64,000 nucleotides of DNA, taken from assembly GCF_000758685.1 (NCBI RefSeq), contig NZ_CP009286.1:5127001-5191000 (forward strand), given 5' to 3'. The stretch is from Paenibacillus stellifer. GTDB lineage: Bacteria > Bacillota > Bacilli > Paenibacillales > Paenibacillaceae. A program made the position numbers and the translations under genes. Below are positions 1 to 9,385 of this stretch, one piece after another. The notes under the pieces are model-generated. The model was not told where the DNA came from. It ran no database searches and saw nothing but the letters and a program-made list of their open reading frames with translations. Numbering within the stretch: the first letter of the stretch is position 1; each line of letters starts with the position of its first letter.

Positions 1-1
1 T

Positions 2-1438
2 AATTATGACTTTATTTTCATTTCAGACGGGTTAAGCAATTTCCCGCTTCTACATAGCATTAATTATAAAGACTCACTTATTATCAAAAAAAGCTTTGGC
101 AGCTGTGATAATTTCATTAAGAATCCCGATGGAATCGGCAGATTTCTTCGAATTCCCGGAAGCAAACGAACCGATCAACAAATTGATTTAAGTTTGGTGT
201 GCCCTTCTATACAATCTTCTGATGGTAAGAATTTATTCACAAAGAAACAAGAACCGGTCGAATGGAATAATTCAATAATTTTTGCATCCAAGCAAAAGGT
301 TAAACCCACAATAATTGTTCTCCCGGTTTTCATGGCTGTTGGAGGAGTAGAGCGAAACACTATCGAAATTATGGAAAGACTTCAAAAGGATTATGAATTT
401 ATAGTTGTTACTTTTGAATCTCATCGAACAGAACAAGGCAGCCTGTATTATCAAATCGCGGAGTTAGATATTAAATATTTTGATTTTGCAGAAATAACAT
501 CATTTGAGACTTATCTCTATTTGTTAGAAGGCCTTAAGAATGTTTATCAACCCGATCTTGTGTGGATATGTAATAGTTCTCCTTGGACAATGGATAACAG
601 CAGTAATATCAGAAGAATCTTTAATAACTGTCCGATTGTGACTCAAGATGTATATGATTATGAATATGGATGGATACAATATTACGATCGGCCTTCTATA
701 CATTCATATGATCGTTTTATCGCAATCAACCAAAAGATTAAAGAAAAGTTTATCCACACATATGGACTAAATCCATTAGACATTGATCTGGTATACTCGG
801 CTGTTGATACTCAAAAAATCGCAAAAGCATCCACCGAGCATTTTTCTAGAGAGAAAACTTTGAGATCATATGGCTTAGACCCCAATAAAATATATTTTGC
901 TTTTGTGGGTCGTTTTACTGAACAAAAGCAGCCACTCAAAATGTTGGAACTGGCACGGTATATAGTTGAAAATTACAATAATGCGAATTTTGTTATGGTC
1001 GGCGACGGAGAACTCGCAAAAGAGATCGAGATCGAAATTGCGAAAACCCCTATTTGGAAGAATCGTATCCACAGAATTTCCTACATCGCCGAAATCTCCA
1101 AATTTATAAAATCAATAGATGGCCTTGTGATTGCTTCAATATTCGAGGGGTTGCCAATTGTGACTATCGAGGCTATGTGTGTTGGGACTCCTATTCTATC
1201 TACCGATGTTGGTGATATCGCATTATTCGTCAGGGATAAAGAGATAGGGATCATATCGAATAGCCATGATATTAAAGACCTAAAGGCAGCTTTCGACACC
1301 TTTTATACTAATCTTGGCGTCTACAAACAAAATGCGGAGAGTCGTGCAAAAGAAAACATTGAATTTTTTTCATCGGAGAGAGCTTCTCTTTCAATGAAAC
1401 ATTCATTTGAAAGAGCTATGAGTAAATATAAACAATAG
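2..1438 (+). CDS. GT4-family glycosyltransferase, 5' end cut by window edge
   Basis: The reading frame is open from base 2 with no stop, so the gene begins before the window and the visible part (about 478 codons) is the C-terminal portion. A TTG at 194 could serve as a start, but it has no good ribosome site and lies inside the open frame. The last ~400 residues have a GT-B fold pattern of family GT4: a glycine-rich N-domain start (VFMAVGGVERNTIEIM), then FVGRFTEQKQ, then the nucleotide-sugar binding E-x7-E motif in EGLPIVTIEAM followed by GTPILSTDVG. Such enzymes transfer a sugar from an NDP- or UDP-donor to a growing glycan at the cytoplasmic face. It is followed 28 bp later by the Wzm-like permease, so it probably builds the glycan that transporter exports. 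The sequence is very AT-rich. Donor and acceptor cannot be read from the sequence. Confidence 0.85.
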   Translation, partial: NYDFIFISDGLSNFPLLHSINYKDSLIIKKSFGSCDNFIKNPDGIGRFLRIPGSKRTDQQIDLSLVCPSIQSSDGKNLFTKKQEPVEWNNSIIFASKQKVKPTIIVLPVFMAVGGVERNTIEIMERLQKDYEFIVVTFESHRTEQGSLYYQIAELDIKYFDFAEITSFETYLYLLEGLKNVYQPDLVWICNSSPWTMDNSSNIRRIFNNCPIVTQDVYDYEYGWIQYYDRPSIHSYDRFIAINQKIKEKFIHTYGLNPLDIDLVYSAVDTQKIAKASTEHFSREKTLRSYGLDPNKIYFAFVGRFTEQKQPLKMLELARYIVENYNNANFVMVGDGELAKEIEIEIAKTPIWKNRIHRISYIAEISKFIKSIDGLVIASIFEGLPIVTIEAMCVGTPILSTDVGDIALFVRDKEIGIISNSHDIKDLKAAFDTFYTNLGVYKQNAESRAKENIEFFSSERASLSMKHSFERAMSKYKQ

Positions 1439-1466
1439 AAAGTCTTGAAAGGATGAGAGATACAAA

Positions 1467-2255
1467 TTGAGTTCAATTAAGGATTTGTGGAACAACAAAG
1501 GTATTCTCTATAATATGTCAAAGTCAGATTTTAAGAGTAGATTCTCTGGTTCATATTTTGGTGTTTTTTGGGCAATCATTCAACCTTTGATGACCATTTT
1601 AATTTTTTGGTTTGTTTTCCAAGTTGGATTTCGAGCACAACCCATATCAAATGCACCTTTTATACTTTGGCTGTGTGCTGCCATGATTCCTTGGAACTTT
1701 TTCAGTGATGCGATTATCAATTCAACTGGTGCGTTTACAAGCTATTCTTTTGTTGTAAAAAAACTTGTCTTCAAAGTTAGCTTACTACCACTTGTCAAAA
1801 TAATCGCCTCATTTTTCCTAAATTTAGCATTTAACCTTCTACTGATTATTATATTTTCAATATATGGATATTTCCCAGGTATTCACTTGATTGATATCCT
1901 ATACTATAATATTTGTATTTTTATGCTTGTAACAGTAGTTGCTTATTTCATTTCAACACTTAATGTTTTCTTCAGAGATACTTCGCAAATCATAGGTATA
2001 TTGCTTCAGTTCGGCATATGGCTTACACCAATTATGTGGGAAGAATCGGTGATTCCTGAGAAATATCGTTGGTTTATTAAGTTAAACCCAATTTATTACA
2101 TTGTTAATGGATATAGAGAAGCCTTAATCAATCACAATTGGTTTTTTGCTCATCCAAGACAAACCTTTTACTTTTGGTTCGTTGTAATTGTTATTGGATG
2201 GATCGGAATCAGTTTTTTCAAGAAAATGAAGCCACATTTTGCAGATGTGTTGTAA
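1467..2255 (+). CDS. wzm: ABC-2 type polysaccharide exporter permease (Wzm-like)
   Basis: A 262-residue integral membrane protein with about six hydrophobic helices. It starts at TTG 1467, preceded by AAAGGATGAGAG. The N-terminus has the amphipathic LYNMSKSDFKSRF-type segment and GSYFGVFWAIIQP typical of TagG/Wzm/KpsM permeases. It forms the membrane channel that moves an undecaprenyl-linked glycan across the cytoplasmic membrane, powered by the ATPase encoded 18 bp downstream. Together with the flanking glycosyltransferases this indicates ABC-dependent export of a surface polysaccharide, S-layer glycan or wall polymer. Teichoic acid exporter TagG is the close alternative; the Wzt partner with a long C-terminal domain favours the O-antigen/S-layer glycan type. 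AT-rich like its neighbours. Confidence 0.88.
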   Translation: MSSIKDLWNNKGILYNMSKSDFKSRFSGSYFGVFWAIIQPLMTILIFWFVFQVGFRAQPISNAPFILWLCAAMIPWNFFSDAIINSTGAFTSYSFVVKKLVFKVSLLPLVKIIASFFLNLAFNLLLIIIFSIYGYFPGIHLIDILYYNICIFMLVTVVAYFISTLNVFFRDTSQIIGILLQFGIWLTPIMWEESVIPEKYRWFIKLNPIYYIVNGYREALINHNWFFAHPRQTFYFWFVVIVIGWIGISFFKKMKPHFADVL

Positions 2256-2272
2256 AACGGAGGTAGAAATAT

Positions 2273-3544
2273 TTGGATACCTTAATTGAGGTTAACAGTG
2301 TGTCAAAAGTTTACAAGCTTTATAATCATCCCATGGATCGCGTCAAGGAAGTATTTTCCAAAAAAAAATATCACCGAAAATTTCACGCCGTTGATAATAT
2401 GTCCCTAAATGTAAAACGAGGTGAAACTGTTGGCATTATAGGTAAAAACGGTTCCGGAAAGTCTACTCTTCTTAAAATGATTACTGGCGTTCTTACCCCA
2501 ACGAGTGGAAGTATTGATGTTAAGGGAAATATATCTGCTCTTCTTGAGTTGGGAGCGGGCTTCAACGGTGATCTCTCTGGTCTTGAAAACATTTATCTTA
2601 ATGGAACATTACTGGGCTATTCTAAAGAATATGTAGAGAAAAGTCTTGATGCCATTCTTGAATTTGCTGATATTGGTGAATTCATTCATCAGCCAGTCAA
2701 GACATACTCAAGCGGCATGTTTGTAAGACTTGCTTTTGCAATAGCAATAAATATTAATCCAGAAATTCTCATTGTCGACGAAGCGTTAAGTGTAGGTGAT
2801 ATGAGATTTCAACAAAAATGTTATCGCAAAATAAGAGAAATCAAAAAAAACGGGACAGTATTGTTCGTCAGTCATGATACTGGGGTACTTGCAAGCTTTT
2901 GTGATCGTATTATATGGATGGATGGCGGCCGAATTTTTAAAGAGGGTCGACCTGACAAAATACTTGATGAATATCAGGCATTCATGAGCTATGATATTAA
3001 AGAAATGCAAGCTGTCACCAGTTATTCAGCCGAAATTGATAATGAAATATCTGGAGAAAGTAACAGTTCATTTTCAAATTCAAAAGCACAAGCTTTTGGA
3101 AATGGAGACGGTTTTTTTCAATCTATACGTTTGTTAAACTATGAGAGTGGCCATGTTGCCACCACCGTGACTGGCGGTGATCAAGTTCTTATAGATTTTT
3201 CATTAAATATTAAAAAAGATATCGATATGCCAATTCTAGGTTTCACCTTAAAGGATGCTCTTGGAAGTCCCGTTATTGTAACTAACTCTCATTTTGAAAA
3301 AAAATCACTTCAACCTTTCAAGGGTGGTCAAGTTTATCATTTCCAATTCTCAATGAGCTTCCCTTATCTACGGAGTGGGAAATACTCGCTTGATATCGCT
3401 TTTGCAAATGGTACTTATCAAGCTCATGAACAAGTACAATGGATTAACGATGCATTGATAATCGTCGTAAGAGACCCTCGTCCATATCAAGAGGGCCGTG
3501 GCTATCTTGTGCCGCAAGGAATAGAAATCAATCAAATCTTATAG
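2273..3544 (+). CDS. wzt: ABC polysaccharide exporter ATPase with C-terminal glycan-recognition domain (Wzt-like)
   Basis: A 423-residue protein. TTG start at 2273 with a GGAGGT ribosome site 8-9 bp upstream. Residues 1-~240 form the nucleotide-binding domain: Walker A GKNGSGKST at residues 57-65, signature YSSGMFVRLAF, Walker B ILIVDEALSVGD and switch FVSHD. The ~170-residue extension after a linker has the all-beta Wzt C-domain pattern (VLIDFSLNIKKDIDMPILGF, LRSGKYSLDIAF). In known Wzt proteins this domain binds the capped end of the glycan before export. Its presence implies that the exported polymer is recognised by its terminal modification, unlike TagH or KpsT. It partners with the Wzm-like permease just upstream. 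Strongly AT-rich codon use. Confidence 0.9.
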   Translation: MDTLIEVNSVSKVYKLYNHPMDRVKEVFSKKKYHRKFHAVDNMSLNVKRGETVGIIGKNGSGKSTLLKMITGVLTPTSGSIDVKGNISALLELGAGFNGDLSGLENIYLNGTLLGYSKEYVEKSLDAILEFADIGEFIHQPVKTYSSGMFVRLAFAIAININPEILIVDEALSVGDMRFQQKCYRKIREIKKNGTVLFVSHDTGVLASFCDRIIWMDGGRIFKEGRPDKILDEYQAFMSYDIKEMQAVTSYSAEIDNEISGESNSSFSNSKAQAFGNGDGFFQSIRLLNYESGHVATTVTGGDQVLIDFSLNIKKDIDMPILGFTLKDALGSPVIVTNSHFEKKSLQPFKGGQVYHFQFSMSFPYLRSGKYSLDIAFANGTYQAHEQVQWINDALIIVVRDPRPYQEGRGYLVPQGIEINQIL

Positions 3545-3556
3545 AGGTGCACCCAT

Positions 3557-4528
3557 ATGTTTTTCAAGACGAAGGCAAAAATTAACCAGGACTTAAAAGT
3601 GTCGGTAATTATTCCTTTATATAACCACGAAAATTTCATTAAAGAAGCTATCACTAGTGTTTTAAACCAAACCTATAAAAACATTGAACTAATTGTTATT
3701 GATGATGGATCTCGAGACAATTCTCTAGCGATAGCAAAATCTTTTGAAGATGATAGAATTCAAGTACTGACTCAACAGAACCAAGGCGCCCATTATACAA
3801 TCAATCGTGGCCTGGAACTTGCAACAGGCGACTTTCTAACCATACTTAATTCGGATGACATATACGAGAAAAATCGCATTGAAAAGTGCGTAGGATATTT
3901 AATTCAACATCCTCATGTTCATTTGGTTTGCACATATATTAAAATTATTGATCATTCAGGTAAAACACTTGGAATTAAAGAGGGATGGAAGAACATGGAG
4001 CCTTGGCCCATCCCTAACAAGAGTAAATCTTATGCTGGCAGTAATAATTTTTCCAGAAATTTATTAGTCTCAAATTTTATATCGACTACAAGCAATATGG
4101 TATTTACTAAAAAACTCTATCAAGAGATTGGCGGAATGCGAAACTTAAGATTTGCCCATGATTGGGATTTTGCCCTACGCGCAGCTGAGTATGGGGAGTG
4201 TTCAATTCTTGAGGAGGCGTTAATTAAATATAGAATTCATGAAACAAATACAATCAGTTCTAACCGGAAACATATGCTGTTTGAAATTTGTTGGATCTAC
4301 GCAGCTAATCTTCCCCGATTTGAAAGTCACTTAATCTTACAAGAAAGTTCAAAAGAAGAATTGGAACAATTAGCTGAGTCTATAAATTTGCAAGGCAATG
4401 ATAAATTATTATGGATTCTTCGATCTTCATTTAACGCAAGCCAAAAAAGAGGAGTTAAAGATTATGAACTCGCTTTTTTAGAGAACAAGGAATTAAGGGA
4501 ATCGCTTTTTAAGTATATTGTAGAATAA
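3557..4528 (+). CDS. GT2-family glycosyltransferase
   Basis: A 323-residue cytosolic GT-A enzyme. ATG 3557 follows AGAGGTG by a short spacer. The N-terminus VSVIIPLYNHENFIKEAI, then LIVIDDGSRDNS (nucleotide binding) and LNSDDIYEKNRI (a DXD-like metal site), then the aromatic HDWDFALRAAEYG segment, are hallmarks of family GT2. It would transfer a sugar in assembly of the polymer handled by the adjacent Wzm/Wzt exporter, 12 bp downstream of wzt in the same operon. The C-terminal ~90 residues are helical and not recognised. Specificity cannot be assigned. It is the last of the AT-rich genes; the following gene is clearly richer in G+C. Confidence 0.87.
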   Translation: MFFKTKAKINQDLKVSVIIPLYNHENFIKEAITSVLNQTYKNIELIVIDDGSRDNSLAIAKSFEDDRIQVLTQQNQGAHYTINRGLELATGDFLTILNSDDIYEKNRIEKCVGYLIQHPHVHLVCTYIKIIDHSGKTLGIKEGWKNMEPWPIPNKSKSYAGSNNFSRNLLVSNFISTTSNMVFTKKLYQEIGGMRNLRFAHDWDFALRAAEYGECSILEEALIKYRIHETNTISSNRKHMLFEICWIYAANLPRFESHLILQESSKEELEQLAESINLQGNDKLLWILRSSFNASQKRGVKDYELAFLENKELRESLFKYIVE

Positions 4529-4559
4529 TTTCTATATTCCAACAAAGGAGATCAAAAAG

Positions 4560-7019
4560 TTGGCTAATCCAGTATACGGTAAAAAGGCGGCTCAGTCGAG
4601 AAATGCCGAAAAGATACCCGACTCGCTATGGGTGTTGGTTATTGGTTTTATTCTATTTTTGGTATGGGCCCCATTTCAAGTGGGATTATTTAACGGACAG
4701 CAGGTTGATTTCGAGAAGCCCCTCTATATCTCGGCCATTATTGGCAGTCTCATGGTCATTGTGTGGGCCGCTATCTACTACAAAAGATTCAAGCTGGAGG
4801 ATCAGCGGGACCTTCTCGCGCTTGCCGTGCTCCTGCTTCCGCTGACGTACTTCTTGTCGCTCTTTGTCGCCTCTTCTCACTATATGGCGGTCAATATGCT
4901 CCTAATCCAGTGTATGTACGCTGCACTATTTATTGTAAGTCTCTACCTTCTTAGACAAAAACAAGTTAATGGTATCATACAAACCGCCATATTAACAGTG
5001 GCTTACCTGACAGTCTGGTTCGGTCTGATGAACTGGCTGGGCGCCTGGAACGTGGCTGGCGGAGTGGTTGGCTGGTTCTCCAACACGGTCAAGGCGGGCA
5101 AATATCTGGATGCAGTAATGACAGACTCTAACGGTCTGCGCCTGACTTCGATATTTCAGTATGCCAATACATACGCCGCGTTCCTGATGGCTTTCCTGTT
5201 CGTGGCCGTATTCGCCTTAATCCGGGCAAAAAAATGGTACGGTACGGTGACTCACGGCTTTATGCTTGTTCCGATTATTGTATCACTGCTCCTGACGCTA
5301 TCCCGGGGCGGTCTGGTTATGCTGCCGGTGGTATTCGTTCTGCTGCTTCTCTTCCAAAAGCCGTCTCGACAAATTTTGTGGATTATTCATCTTATTGTAG
5401 CTGCTGTAGTGTCGCTGGCTGTCATCAACAAGGTAACGTCTATAGGCGAACGTCTGGCGGCAGTTCCCGATGCATCTGCGGCAGTTGAAGGCTGGGCTTG
5501 GCTGCTTATAGCCTCTGCTATAACAGCGGCTATAAGCTGGGCTGTGCAGCGCTTCGCGGCCCCTTGGCTTGACAAGCGGCTGGAAGGCTGGAGCACACGT
5601 AAATTATCCAATCTGTGGCTGCCGATAGGGGCAACCGTGCTGGTAGCTATTGCTGCATTTCTGCTGATCGGCACCAGCGTTCGCAGCATTTTGCCTGCCA
5701 ATATCGAGACTCGTCTCGAAAATATCAACTTCCAACAGCATAGCGTTCTGGAACGCTTCACCTTCTATAAGGATGCAGTCAAGGTAGCAAAAGACTACCC
5801 AATACTGGGTGCGGGCGGCGGCGGCTGGGCTGCCCTCTATGAGAAGTACCAGAACAACCCTTATACTAGCCGTCAGGCGCATAACTTTTTCCTTCAATAT
5901 TTGATTGAAGTCGGAATTTTGGGCTTCATCGTATTTATGGGATTCATTTTGTTCGTATTCTACAAATACATCAAGGGATACATCCGGAATAAGGATCAGG
6001 ATGATTTCAACAATGGGTTCTTCTATCTGATTATTGCTCTGTCCATTCTGCTGCATAGTGTACTGGACTTCAATATGAGCTACGCATTCATGGGATTGCT
6101 AGTGTTTATCGGACTTGCGGGAATGGCTGAAGCGATGGACCGTAAGCCTCTCTCTAATAAATGGACCGCAAGCGGATTACGCTTTGGATATTTAGCAGTA
6201 GTGTGTATCGCCGCGATTGCTGTGTTCTTCGTGTCGATTCGCAATATCAGCTCAGCCAACGCGGCTGCTGAAGCCAAGGCTGTCGTACAGATCAGCACAT
6301 CCTATGAGGAGATAAAGACTCCTCTGGCGAAGGCACTGAAGAACCGTCCGGGGCATCCCGAATCGGTCATTCTGCTGGCCTCCCTGGATAACCAGGTATA
6401 CAAGCAGACGAAAAATGAACAATTTGCTGCCGAATCCCTGGCGGTGCTGCAGCGCGGCTTGAAGGACGAGCCTAACAACAAGCAGATGCAGCAGCAGCTG
6501 ATCACGCTGTATGATCTCCAAGGCAAGAGCGAGGAGTCTTACGCCGTATACCGGGATAATGCAGGCAAATATATCTGGGATATTGAGTGGTATGAGCCAC
6601 TGATTACACGCTCCTTCAATTTGGGCAACGCCGCCTATCAGCAAAAGGATACGACCAAGGAGCAGCAGTATTTCCAGACCGGGCTTGCCGCTTATGAGCA
6701 TGTCGTGGATGGAGTTGCATTTTTGAAGACTCTGCCTCCCGGACAGCTCCAGGGCAGACCGTTCTCGGTGACGCCGCTGATCGCCCTGAGCGCTGGAAAA
6801 ATGCAGCTCATGACAGGCAAGACAGCGGAGGCTGCCACCACTTTCAAGCAAGGACTTACAGAAGACTTCTCGGATGCGACCAACAAGGAAGTCGCTCGGA
6901 ATTATCTTGCCGCCCTGCAAAAACAGGGACAGCAGGATCAGGCTGTGTATGACAAGTTAATCCAGTCTGATGCCTCGGAAAAGGCAAAAATTGACGAGAT
7001 TGCGGCAACGCAATACTAA
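4560..7019 (+). CDS. O-antigen ligase/polymerase-like membrane protein with C-terminal TPR region
   Basis: An 819-residue protein starting at TTG 4560 behind AAAGGAGATC. Residues ~20-565 contain about twelve or more hydrophobic helices. The family-typical loop comes late: TLSRGGLVMLP, then a long periplasm-facing segment with ERFTFYKDAVKVAKDYPILGAGGGGW and the conserved RQAHNFFLQYLIEVG with a His. This is the Wzy_C/WaaL-superfamily signature. After the last helix (~565) the protein becomes hydrophilic with TPR-like helical pairs (KNRPGHPESVILLASLDNQ, RGLKDEPNNKQMQQQL). Members join undecaprenyl-linked glycans to an acceptor or to each other. In S-layer glycan loci of related bacteria a protein of this type performs transfer to the S-layer protein, which is an inference here. 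Last gene of the cluster, followed by a terminator. Base composition changes abruptly at its start. Confidence 0.82.
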   Translation: MANPVYGKKAAQSRNAEKIPDSLWVLVIGFILFLVWAPFQVGLFNGQQVDFEKPLYISAIIGSLMVIVWAAIYYKRFKLEDQRDLLALAVLLLPLTYFLSLFVASSHYMAVNMLLIQCMYAALFIVSLYLLRQKQVNGIIQTAILTVAYLTVWFGLMNWLGAWNVAGGVVGWFSNTVKAGKYLDAVMTDSNGLRLTSIFQYANTYAAFLMAFLFVAVFALIRAKKWYGTVTHGFMLVPIIVSLLLTLSRGGLVMLPVVFVLLLLFQKPSRQILWIIHLIVAAVVSLAVINKVTSIGERLAAVPDASAAVEGWAWLLIASAITAAISWAVQRFAAPWLDKRLEGWSTRKLSNLWLPIGATVLVAIAAFLLIGTSVRSILPANIETRLENINFQQHSVLERFTFYKDAVKVAKDYPILGAGGGGWAALYEKYQNNPYTSRQAHNFFLQYLIEVGILGFIVFMGFILFVFYKYIKGYIRNKDQDDFNNGFFYLIIALSILLHSVLDFNMSYAFMGLLVFIGLAGMAEAMDRKPLSNKWTASGLRFGYLAVVCIAAIAVFFVSIRNISSANAAAEAKAVVQISTSYEEIKTPLAKALKNRPGHPESVILLASLDNQVYKQTKNEQFAAESLAVLQRGLKDEPNNKQMQQQLITLYDLQGKSEESYAVYRDNAGKYIWDIEWYEPLITRSFNLGNAAYQQKDTTKEQQYFQTGLAAYEHVVDGVAFLKTLPPGQLQGRPFSVTPLIALSAGKMQLMTGKTAEAATTFKQGLTEDFSDATNKEVARNYLAALQKQGQQDQAVYDKLIQSDASEKAKIDEIAATQY

Positions 7020-7052
7020 ATTAATGTAACCTGAATAAAGTTTAGTCATAGA

Positions 7053-7084
7053 AAAGAGCGCCTGCGAAAAACGCGGCGCTCTTT
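7053..7084. terminator. Bidirectional intrinsic terminator between the glycan operon and gldA
   Basis: Perfect 10-bp stem AAAGAGCGCC / GGCGCTCTTT around a 12-base loop, sitting between two convergent genes. The stem carries A-runs on one side and T-runs on the other, so it can terminate both. Confidence 0.85.
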
Positions 7085-7108
7085 CTGTGCTGTTCATAGC
7101 AAATCGAA

Positions 7109-8203
7109 TCAGTCTGTAATCACCGTTCCCAAACGGTCGGCTTCCAGAAGTGCCTCCAGCACACCCTCCGGTTTAACCTGAAAGGGCATGTTATGCATAG
7201 GCTCCGTTTCAGCGCAGCTTCCTTCAGCCAGAAGACGTAAACGGCCCATATCGGCTCTATCCAAGTGCAGCTGTTTCAGCGTCGTCGGAAGTCCGACTCT
7301 CTGGCAGAAGGCAATCGCTTCCTGAATTTCAGCAGTTTCCGCTTTCTCAAGCACAAGCTGGACTAGTGTTCCGAAAGCGACCTTTTCGCCATGCAGAATC
7401 GGACGCGTCTCTTCCAGACCTGTCATTGCGTTATGAATCGCATGCGCGGCGGCCAATCCTCCGCTCTCAAATCCAATTCCGCTGAGGTAGATATTTGCCT
7501 CAATGATATTCTCCACGGCTTCGGACAGAACGCCGTTCTCGGCATCCAGCTTGGCCTGCAGGCCATAGGAGAGCAACGTATCACGGCAGGCCTGTGCCAA
7601 AGCGTAAGCCGCAATTGCGCTTGTGTCCTTCTTCTGAGCTTCGGCTGCTCTCCGGCAGGCTCTTGCCTCATAGAAGGTTGATAACGCATCACCCATGCCG
7701 GCGACAAGCAGGCGAACCGGCGCTTTGGCCACCAGCTCGGTGTCAACGACGACGAGGTTTGGATTGGTCCTTAGCTGCAAATAGCGGTCCATCCGTCCAT
7801 CATCCGTGTACAGGACGGAAATCGCACTGCAAGGGGCATCTGTTGAAGCGACGGTTGGTACAACGATGAGCGGAAGCCCGGCATAATAACCAACAGCTTT
7901 GGCAACATCCAGTGTTTTACCCCCGCCGATACCGACGATTATATCCGATCCAATCTCCCGCATCGTATCTGCTATCGCCTGAACTTCGCGCTGACTGCAC
8001 TCGCCGGTAAATGGATGCAGTTGGTAAGGAAAATCATTTTCCAGGAAACCCGAAATAATGTTGTTCTCATAATTTGATACAACAAAGGCATCGGCAATAA
8101 CGTAAGCTCTGGTGCCCCCCGCCTCGCCGCAGTAACGGGAAAGACGCCGGATTTCGCCTCTTCCCTGTATGTATTTTGCCGGCGACATGATGCTTCTACT
8201 CAT
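7109..8203 (-). CDS. gldA: Glycerol dehydrogenase (iron-containing alcohol dehydrogenase family)
   Basis: 364 residues, the normal length for GldA (NAD-dependent glycerol to dihydroxyacetone, EC 1.1.1.6), cytosolic. The NAD-binding motif IVGIGGGKTLDVAKAVGY is at about residues 88-105, followed by VPTVASTDAPCSAISVLYT. Metal ligands are the Asp of GMGDALSTF and the His residues in AAAHAIHNAM and ILHGEKVAFG. The ATG at 8203 has AAGGAGTG upstream. It stands alone, convergent with the glycan operon and tandem with galU, from which it is separated by galU's promoter-distal end and a terminator. Glycerol-1-phosphate dehydrogenase (EgsA/AraM) is a relative, but the STDAPCSA and metal-site contexts match GldA better. 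Confidence 0.88.
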   Translation of the reverse strand: MSRSIMSPAKYIQGRGEIRRLSRYCGEAGGTRAYVIADAFVVSNYENNIISGFLENDFPYQLHPFTGECSQREVQAIADTMREIGSDIIVGIGGGKTLDVAKAVGYYAGLPLIVVPTVASTDAPCSAISVLYTDDGRMDRYLQLRTNPNLVVVDTELVAKAPVRLLVAGMGDALSTFYEARACRRAAEAQKKDTSAIAAYALAQACRDTLLSYGLQAKLDAENGVLSEAVENIIEANIYLSGIGFESGGLAAAHAIHNAMTGLEETRPILHGEKVAFGTLVQLVLEKAETAEIQEAIAFCQRVGLPTTLKQLHLDRADMGRLRLLAEGSCAETEPMHNMPFQVKPEGVLEALLEADRLGTVITD

Positions 8204-8255
8204 CAGTATTCACTCCTTACAGAATCGTATGATCATATGTATGGATTGTCCAAGC

Positions 8256-8289
8256 AAAAAGGCAGTCCGGGACACTTTCCCGGGCTGCC
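8256..8289 (-). terminator. Intrinsic terminator of galU
   Basis: Stem GGCAGCCCGGGA / TCCCGGACTGCC (read on the minus strand) followed by TTTTTGC, 25 bp after the galU stop. Confidence 0.85.
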
Positions 8290-8314
8290 GTATCGTGATG
8301 GTAAGCTAACAAAA

Positions 8315-9214
8315 TTATGGAGTCTTGCCGGACTTCTTGTGCTCTTCTTGCTCAATCACATCTTTGAGATAAACCAGGAGATCTTCTTTCAACTCTTCAT
8401 ACTGCAGAGCATAATGGATTGTGGTCTGAATAAAGCCCAGTTTCTCTCCGACATCATGACGATCCCCTTCAAAGTGATAGGCCAAAATCCGTTCCGCCTC
8501 GCTCAGTTTGGAGATCGCATCCGTAAGCTGAATCTCTCCTCCGACGCCAGCCTGCTGCTCACCCAACAGGTCGAAAATCCGCGGCGTCAAAATGTATCGG
8601 CCGAGAATTGCCAGATTGGAAGGTGCTTCTTCCTTCTTAGGCTTCTCCACAAGCCGGTTGGCCCGGTACACGCGCTCAGCAAGTTCTGTGCCGTCCACGA
8701 CGCCGTAGCGGGAGACTTCTTCCCACGGCACTGGCTGTACACCAACGATTGAGGACTTATATTCATCAAAGACCTCCATCATCTGCTTAAGGCATGGCTT
8801 ATCAGACTCGACGATATCATCCCCGAGAAGAACGGCAAACGGCTCGTTGCCAATAAATTTGCGCGCGCACCAGATCGCGTGTCCGAGACCTTTGGGCTCT
8901 TTTTGCCGGATATAGTGAATGTCTGCCATCTCGGACGACTTGCGGACCGAATTCAAGAGCTCCCATTTCTGCTTCTCCGCCAGATTGAACTCCAGCTCAA
9001 ACGAGTTGTCGAAGTGGTCCTCAATCGCCCGCTTCCCTTTACCGGTTACGATGATAATATCTTCAATTCCGGAAGCGACCGCTTCCTCCACAATGTACTG
9101 GATGGTCGGCTTATCCACGATGGGGAGCATTTCCTTGGGCATTGCCTTCGTTGCCGGCAGAAAGCGGGTGCCGAGACCCGCAGCCGGTATAATCGCTTTG
9201 CGAATTTTGGCCAT
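8315..9214 (-). CDS. galU: UTP-glucose-1-phosphate uridylyltransferase
   Basis: 299 residues, full length for bacterial GalU/GtaB, cytosolic. It makes UDP-glucose from UTP and glucose-1-phosphate. The N-terminal nucleotide site is [27 protein letters not shown], with the uridine/Mg region LLGDDIVES and active-site lysine context [14 protein letters not shown], then [13 protein letters not shown] 9214 with AGGAG upstream. It supplies activated glucose for teichoic acids, glycolipids and the nearby surface-glycan cluster. Transcribed alone: a good promoter lies upstream and a terminator downstream. Confidence 0.95.
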   Translation of the reverse strand: MAKIRKAIIPAAGLGTRFLPATKAMPKEMLPIVDKPTIQYIVEEAVASGIEDIIIVTGKGKRAIEDHFDNSFELEFNLAEKQKWELLNSVRKSSEMADIHYIRQKEPKGLGHAIWCARKFIGNEPFAVLLGDDIVESDKPCLKQMMEVFDEYKSSIVGVQPVPWEEVSRYGVVDGTELAERVYRANRLVEKPKKEEAPSNLAILGRYILTPRIFDLLGEQQAGVGGEIQLTDAISKLSEAERILAYHFEGDRHDVGEKLGFIQTTIHYALQYEELKEDLLVYLKDVIEQEEHKKSGKTP

Positions 9215-9289
9215 GGTCGAACTCCTTTAGTCAAAACATATTATGTATCTGTACAAAGCCAAACCCTCTCGCTTGGCACTCATAGACCT

Positions 9290-9319
9290 ATTATATCAGC
9301 TTACACAGTGGATTGTCAG
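9290..9319 (-). promoter_or_regulatory. Sigma-A type promoter for galU
   Basis: On the minus strand CTGACA (-35) and TATAAT (-10) are spaced by 18 bp, about 75 bp upstream of the galU start codon. Confidence 0.65.
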
Positions 9320-9385
9320 ATTGAATCCCCCTCAACCCAGATTATGTATTCCCCACTGATCCGATACAGTCTTCATTCATTTTCA

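Noticed and set aside
194..196. TTG 194 as true start of the first glycosyltransferase
   Set aside because: The frame is open to the window edge and lacks a Shine-Dalgarno sequence here, so the gene most likely starts outside the window.
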